From: a virus
DNA: 26,448 nt
Direction: 5' to 3' (one strand)
IMG/VR virus record: IMGVR_UViG_3300032298_000905
Coordinates: 1 to 26,448 of that record
The notes under the pieces were generated by a model, which was not told the DNA's origin, ran no database searches, and was given only the letters and a program-made list of their open reading frames with translations. Position 1 is the first letter of the stretch. Every line of letters begins with the position of its first letter. Both the position numbers and the translations under genes were made by a program. This document shows, piece after piece, positions 22,901-26,448 of this stretch.

Positions 22901-23545
22901 ATTTACATCATTATCTTGATCTTTAGAAAAGGTTGAATCAAATTCAATATTTTCTACAAATAATGGGATAGTATAACTTTTACCTACACTAGTAAATAAA
23001 ATATTTTCTATCAAGGGCATTATTTCGGAATTTGGAATTTCTAGGTGAAATATATTTCTTTTGATGTAAGTATCTATAATCTTTTTAGCATAGTCTCTCG
23101 TAAGAATATATGCAGTTGCTCCCCAATCATTCCAATATCTTTCACGAATTTCAAAAGTTTCAAAATTATTACGAATTGTAAGTAACTGAACACACTCAGC
23201 ATCTTCCGGTAAAGATTCTATAAATTCCTCCCAAGTAAAATCCCAATACTGAACAGTTTCTAATGAAAGATCATCCTCAAAAAAGAATGCATAATCTTCA
23301 CTTGTAGATTCATACCAATTTTTAATTGCTTTTAAATGGGATACACAACATCCTGCTGTTCCAGCATTCAATTGATGTAAATACTTTCCCATTACAATAT
23401 CATTCGATTCGGAAAATCTTTTTGAAACAATAGGAATGGGGGATATTCCATATTTTTTAAATTGATTGGTAATATTTTTCTGACGATCTACACTTTCCTC
23501 TAAAGTCACATAATATGAGGTTGGAAAATTTTCTAATTTATTCAT
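19943..23545 (-). CDS. Giant multidomain glycosyltransferase: GT25-GT17-TPR-methyltransferase-GT2
   Basis: 1200 aa. Residues ~8-210: GT25 family (AGCCVSHLKAIKNW ~64-77, FFFEDDLSL ~87-95 with the DxD-like acidic motif). ~240-530: GT17-like (VVDCFPYFNEKELLELRINL, VDGNYTHSG, SDCDEIINP ~357-365). ~545-730: TPR-like helical repeats (SYFLRSAERSEDDNLAYESL). ~740-930: class I methyltransferase-like (ITEFGVRTGSSTRAF, DLLFIDTWHQYEQLKHEL, AFHDT). ~935-1170: GT2-like (VIGVPIVNGFHWLQRLVDSI, NHDVAF acidic motif, YVEDCDYFIR). Overlaps the upstream GT2 gene by 4 bp. It likely builds one glycan in sequential steps on a virion protein or host surface sugar; the acceptor is unknown. Confidence 0.8.
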   Translation of the reverse strand: MNKLENFPTSYYVTLEESVDRQKNITNQFKKYGISPIPIVSKRFSESNDIVMGKYLHQLNAGTAGCCVSHLKAIKNWYESTSEDYAFFFEDDLSLETVQYWDFTWEEFIESLPEDAECVQLLTIRNNFETFEIRERYWNDWGATAYILTRDYAKKIIDTYIKRNIFHLEIPNSEIMPLIENILFTSVGKSYTIPLFVENIEFDSTFSKDQDNDVNAGQKNNHKVAHEIVLSYWKNKMKKYNVVDCFPYFNEKELLELRINLLKDHVDLFVIVDGNYTHSGNQKEFTCRQVIEELNLPKDKIHLIELDMSDESVGPPTIDYDIRFSSSAKVGSRERFQRDAIKNVLDKFDDDTIFIVSDCDEIINPNNINFLSDIVKYNSSILKVPLVLLEGRADLRVYDKSGNREPWDQSMFMCLKKHLEQNSATHIRNGENFEFLYAGDNNQIFLDLGWHFAWMQSSEDRVYKFQSFCHANDNLEMLLNKNYTKEEHVEFMRSYFPEEGQISPSGNVNQILKKYPTENLPDIIWNLLRVKNYLLPENPIEKNQLERLLTKYSLDTENSVNNFNLGVWYENSGHTAPALSYFLRSAERSEDDNLAYESLIRASYCYDKQGTRDGSAKSLLERALCLMPRRPEAYFLLSRFAERRAWWQDCYIYADQGLMFADHESYPPLRTDVEYLGKYCLLFEKAVSGYWWGKDKECKEIFLDLRQNYSLSEQYSKAVDENLTKMGVEIPVTKIKNIVISENFFEEEYQNACKIESDINQNLPVLYEIAKECSHITEFGVRTGSSTRAFLNTSAKLRSYDLSIDSNVNHLFDVAKKQGKDVSYVESDVLNIEIEDTDLLFIDTWHQYEQLKHELQTHSKKVKKYIAFHDTQTYGVTGEKCSNSSSGEIVTGYIENPMGLLPAIIEFTISNPEWQFKIHKTNNNGLTVLEKKKLNPIPVIGVPIVNGFHWLQRLVDSIDYPVKELCVINNNGRGELDDDLEKLSKTQHKFIGKIKICNLPANIGVSGSWNLIIKTHMMDPYWLIVNHDVAFSPGLLKELFEREKDDQYGIIKGKESQWDIFLLKDWVVEKCGLFDENFYPAYVEDCDYFIRTQKQNVIIYDMNLPYLHGEKNYETTGSQTWRTDMSLKEKLDHAHTSNHYYMEEKWGSQWSGYVADSNGVINHHCIWNYKPHQYPYNISTMPITYTSYDLKFVRQKNLGF

Positions 23546-24357
23546 TGTTTTTTGGCAATATAAATTTGAGCATTAATCTGATCAATAGTCCATTTAATTT
23601 TTGATTGAAAATAATAGTTCTTATCTTCAGTAAAACATTGCTGTTTATTTTTTTGAATATGCTGTTGTGCTAATACATATTCTGCCTGCCATTCAAGTTC
23701 ATCTCCACTAAAATGTGTGGATAGGGAATTATAAACTTGAGATGTTAATTCGGTATCAGTATAATATGCTTCAAAATTTTCCAAACGTTTTTTATCTGGA
23801 TGAGGAATATGAATAATATTATGATTATAGCATACTTTTTTCTTTTCTAGACCAAGTAATTCCAAACGATCATCAATTTCATCATCTTCATAAGCATAAT
23901 ACTTGGTAATATTTTCATTAAATCCACCAATTTTCAAAAAATTTTCTCTTGTTACATAAAGAAGACCTCTTAAATATTTAAAATATGGACTTTCAGATAC
24001 TTCCGGTTGAGTATATCCATTTTCTCCACAAACAAAACTAGTATCATCAACCTCATAAAAATCAAAGAAATTAAAATAAGGATTTAAAATATAATCAGTA
24101 TCTACCTTTAAAATATAATCTCCCGTCGCCAAACTCGCAGCAAGATTTAGAGGTTCTGGTTGATTAAAATATTTTTGATTTGGTACGGATATAATTTTAA
24201 TTCTGGGATCTAAACTTGTAAGATCATTTAATGATTCTTCAGAACTCCAATCAACAATGATAATTTCCGAAATTTGAGGAAATAATAACCATGAAGTTAG
24301 GGATATTTTTAGAGGTGCATTTCTGTTTTTACATGCACAAATTAGTGATACATTCAT
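23542..24357 (-). CDS. Family 2 (GT-A) glycosyltransferase
   Basis: 271 aa. N-terminal nucleotide-sugar fold VSLICACKNRNAPLKISLTS, EIIIVDWSS, and KVDTDYIL (DxD at ~95) followed by GGFNE ... YAYEDDEIDDRL, the acceptor-side motif of GT2/GT7-like galactosyl- or N-acetylgalactosaminyl transferases. Soluble, no membrane segment. Second-last gene of the glycan operon, overlapping the 1200-aa gene by 4 bp. Confidence 0.85.
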   Translation of the reverse strand: MNVSLICACKNRNAPLKISLTSWLLFPQISEIIIVDWSSEESLNDLTSLDPRIKIISVPNQKYFNQPEPLNLAASLATGDYILKVDTDYILNPYFNFFDFYEVDDTSFVCGENGYTQPEVSESPYFKYLRGLLYVTRENFLKIGGFNENITKYYAYEDDEIDDRLELLGLEKKKVCYNHNIIHIPHPDKKRLENFEAYYTDTELTSQVYNSLSTHFSGDELEWQAEYVLAQQHIQKNKQQCFTEDKNYYFQSKIKWTIDQINAQIYIAKKQ

Positions 24358-24362
24358 AAACT

Positions 24363-24941
24363 TTAATTTCTAATAAAAGACCAATCATAAGTGTGTAAAG
24401 AATTTGTATGAGTATATCCCATTTCAAAAAACATTTTTTCAATTACTTGAGCATTTTTACCCAAATGCAAATGCTCAATTTCTACTCGTTTAATTTGGTA
24501 TTTTTTCCAATCAAAATCTAGAACAATTTCTGCATCTATTCCTTCAATATCCAATAATAACCAATCTAATTCTTGAATATTATACTTATCTAACAATTGT
24601 TCAAGAGTCAAACATGGAATAGTAAAAGATTTTATTTCTCCCCCATTATAATATTGACTATGCTTATGAATATGTGTTATATTACAAGATGCAGTTTCAT
24701 ATCCTGGACCATCATTTGTATTATAATAAATGGTCATCTCATTATTGGTATGGGAAGATGGTTTAATTGCAACATTTTCGACAAATAAATTATCATATTT
24801 ACCATAACAATTTTTCAATTCTTCAATATGAAGAGAATTTGCTTCTACCAAAAGAATAAATTCTAATTCATCATAATTTAAATTCAAATGATGAAACAAA
24901 TCATCATTTCCTCTATTTGATCCAACCTGAACTATTCTCAT
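24363..24941 (-). CDS. FkbM-family methyltransferase
   Basis: 192 aa. SAM motif IVQVGSNRGNDD at residues 3-14, ILLVEAN (acidic ribose-binding Glu) at ~29-35, NVAIKPSS, LTLEQLLDKYNIQELDWLLLDIEGIDAE, then VEIEHLHLG. Typical of FkbM sugar O-methyltransferases. It would methylate a sugar made by the neighbouring transferases. 5 bp from the downstream GT2 gene. Confidence 0.85.
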   Translation of the reverse strand: MRIVQVGSNRGNDDLFHHLNLNYDELEFILLVEANSLHIEELKNCYGKYDNLFVENVAIKPSSHTNNEMTIYYNTNDGPGYETASCNITHIHKHSQYYNGGEIKSFTIPCLTLEQLLDKYNIQELDWLLLDIEGIDAEIVLDFDWKKYQIKRVEIEHLHLGKNAQVIEKMFFEMGYTHTNSLHTYDWSFIRN

Positions 24942-24952
24942 ACTATATTAAA

Positions 24953-25945
24953 TCAATTATTATCAAAAATGTAATCTTGTACAAATTGCTGAGATGCTCT
25001 TAATAGATAGGCAGCATTATCTTGAAACCCAAAGGTCATAAGATAATCATTACCATATTCACACATACCTACAGCAAATTCCACTTCAGCATTTAGGAAT
25101 GAAAATTGCCTAGAAACTTTCACAATATTCCAATCCTTATCCCATACAATAAACCGGTGGCGATATGTTCCATCTTTTCTTCCCGCAGGACTTTTAAAAA
25201 GAAAAGTTTCATGATTTAAAGCAATTCTATATTCTCCCATTGGAATAACTTGAGATCCTCCTCTCAAATCAATGCATCCAAGATCTTTCCAATTAGTAAG
25301 AGTAATTTGTTCTGTAGTATTTGTTTCTATATCATATTTGGCAACTTCTGTTCCATTGGTCCATTTCACAAAGTGGTATGGCATATCGAGAATCGGCATC
25401 CAATTTTTTTCACAATAGGATCCTTCATCACCTTTATGTCCCGGAGTAGGAATTCTATATTGCCTAATTTCTTTAATGCCACTATCGGTAATTTCAATTT
25501 CAGATAATTCCATTCTACCAGTTCCTATGGTGTCAAGATCTCTTCTTACACCACAGATATAAAGTTTACCATCCCAACGAACTATACGAGAATCTTCAAG
25601 TCCTACAAACTCCCAAAGTTCTTTATCGGGAAACTTTGAAGTATCAATACGGTTATATGACTTAATTCCCATATTTTCATCCATTTCACACATATAATTC
25701 CATGTGCGAAGGCGAAGATCATTTTCTGGATGAATATAAACTAATGGACCCCAGGGATGTTCAAATTTTTTCTTTTCGGAATGGTATAAAGTATAGTTAA
25801 TATTTCTCAAATTAACTAAAATCTTGCCATTATCATTATAAATGGATGGATTTGTAATGGATGGTCCTTTCAAATCTGATGCTGGAATAATCAGTGGGTG
25901 AATACTTCCACCATTTTCTAAGACAAGTTTAACAAAATTATTCAT
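24953..25945 (-). CDS. Five-bladed beta-propeller glycosidase/phosphorylase-like protein (GH130/GH43-type)
   Basis: 330 aa. Propeller features: ITNPSIYNDNGKILVNLRN, FVGLEDSRIVRWDGKLYICG, YCEKNWMPI, LRGGSQVIPMGEYRIALNHE, RHRFIVWDKDW and EFAVGMCEYGNDYLMTFG. The EDSR ... EKNW ... HE pattern resembles GH130-type phosphorylases and related propellers. Family and activity are uncertain; it may trim or phosphorolyse a glycan, or be a non-catalytic sugar-binding protein. First gene of the glycan operon, just after the sigma70 promoter at 25968-25996. Confidence 0.65.
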   Translation of the reverse strand: MNNFVKLVLENGGSIHPLIIPASDLKGPSITNPSIYNDNGKILVNLRNINYTLYHSEKKKFEHPWGPLVYIHPENDLRLRTWNYMCEMDENMGIKSYNRIDTSKFPDKELWEFVGLEDSRIVRWDGKLYICGVRRDLDTIGTGRMELSEIEITDSGIKEIRQYRIPTPGHKGDEGSYCEKNWMPILDMPYHFVKWTNGTEVAKYDIETNTTEQITLTNWKDLGCIDLRGGSQVIPMGEYRIALNHETFLFKSPAGRKDGTYRHRFIVWDKDWNIVKVSRQFSFLNAEVEFAVGMCEYGNDYLMTFGFQDNAAYLLRASQQFVQDYIFDNN

Positions 25946-25967
25946 AACGTTAGTATGTGTAATAGTA

Positions 25968-25996
25968 ATTATAGCACATTTTCAAAGTAAAGTCAA
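25968..25996 (-). promoter_or_regulatory. Sigma70-type promoter of glycan operon
   Basis: Minus: TTGACT (25996-25991), 17-bp spacer ending TGC (extended -10), TATAAT (25973-25968). Located in the 63-bp gap after the fibre gene; only promoter seen for 25945-19943. Confidence 0.85.
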
Positions 25997-26008
25997 TAGA
26001 TATTTTGA

Positions 26009-26448
26009 TTATGATAGGGTTATATTAGCACTTCTTAAAACTCCATCAGATCCCCTAACTTTAATTCTTAAGTTTGTATCAGTAATAAGTTCAAAACTCA
26101 ATTGAGAATTATTTGGAGGAGTTGATGTTGACCCCAATCCAACTGTTGTAATACCAGAAATTAAAGCATCGCCAGTTACTGTAAGTTTTGATGTTGGATT
26201 TGTGGTTCCTATACCAAGATTACCAGAAACATTAAGATTAGTTCCATCAAATATTAGGTTGTCAGAACCAGCAGGATTATTTGAAGCATCTTTATAAACA
26301 ACTTGATTTGCTGTACCTGCTACTGGGCCAGTAGTTCCCTGAACTCCTTGAGTACCTTGAAGTCCTTGTCTTCCTTGAGTTCCCTGAAGACCTTGAGAAC
26401 CTTGATTACTTAAACCTTGAGTACCTTGAAGTCCTTGTCTTCCTTGAG
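26009..26448 (-). CDS. Collagen-like tail fibre, C-terminal part (starts beyond right edge)
   Basis: The minus frame is open from the window edge to TAA 26011-26009 (145 complete codons seen before the stop). It begins with Gly-X-Y repeats (GRQ, GLQ, GTQ) with the interruption GLSNQG, then GTTGPVAGTANQVVYKDASN and a beta-rich end with GNLGIGTTNPTSKLTVTGDA, a phrase common in phage fibre tails. No S74 chaperone follows. The repeat style matches the fibre at the left edge but the sequences differ. It lies directly upstream of the glycan operon. Confidence 0.85.
   Translation of the reverse strand, partial: QGRQGLQGTQGLSNQGSQGLQGTQGRQGLQGTQGVQGTTGPVAGTANQVVYKDASNNPAGSDNLIFDGTNLNVSGNLGIGTTNPTSKLTVTGDALISGITTVGLGSTSTPPNNSQLSFELITDTNLRIKVRGSDGVLRSANITLS

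Overview
This window is a structural and replication segment of a T4-like myovirus. The most likely source is a marine cyanophage of Prochlorococcus or Synechococcus. The reasons are AT-rich DNA; recognisable homologues of T4 gp4, gp5 (OB domain), gp26, gp27, gp32, gp33, gp48, gp51, gp53 and gp59; a phage PhoH; ThyX instead of T4 Td; a glutaredoxin; and a DUF1825-like gene of the kind shared with cyanobacteria. A T4-like Pelagibacter myophage is the main alternative. Identifications come from reading the translated sequence; no database search was run.

Layout. (1) 1-8757, minus strand: a late tail/baseplate operon read leftward. In transcription order it holds gp26, a gp51-like frame, a 538-aa tape-measure-like protein, a 601-aa protein with lysozyme and M23 domains, a gp27-like hub, a gp5-like OB-fold protein, a beta-helix needle protein, and a collagen-like fibre that runs off the left edge. 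(2) 8759-12260: a divergent late block. A tail-tube-fold protein is on minus; gp4, an unknown 206-aa protein, gp48 and gp53 are on plus. A 34-bp inverted pair of late promoters lies between the two directions. (3) 12259-19761, minus: DNA replication and regulation genes (gp32, DUF1825-like, gp59, gp33, PD-(D/E)XK exonuclease, PhoH, ThyX, glutaredoxin) with small conserved phage genes and one inserted GIY-YIG/NUMOD3 homing endonuclease. (4) 19799-19896, minus: a candidate small RNA with its own sigma70 promoter and terminator. (5) 19943-25945, minus: a glycan cassette behind one sigma70 promoter: a beta-propeller glycosidase/phosphorylase-like protein, an FkbM methyltransferase, a GT2, and a 1200-aa GT25-GT17-TPR-methyltransferase-GT2 fusion. 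(6) 26009-26448, minus: the C-terminal part of a second collagen-like fibre.

Two promoter classes can be read. Host-type TTGACx-N17-TATAAT promoters precede gp32, the exonuclease, the thyX group, the small RNA and the glycan cassette. Late elements (CTAAATAC / NATAAATA) precede gp26, gp4, the tail-tube protein, the homing endonuclease, the 80-aa gene and the glutaredoxin. Late elements usually lie 22-27 nt before the start codon.

The strongest candidates for something undescribed are a -1 programmed frameshift that would join gp26 to a gp51 frame lacking a start codon, the stand-alone small RNA, and the giant multi-glycosyltransferase beside Thr-rich collagen-like fibres.
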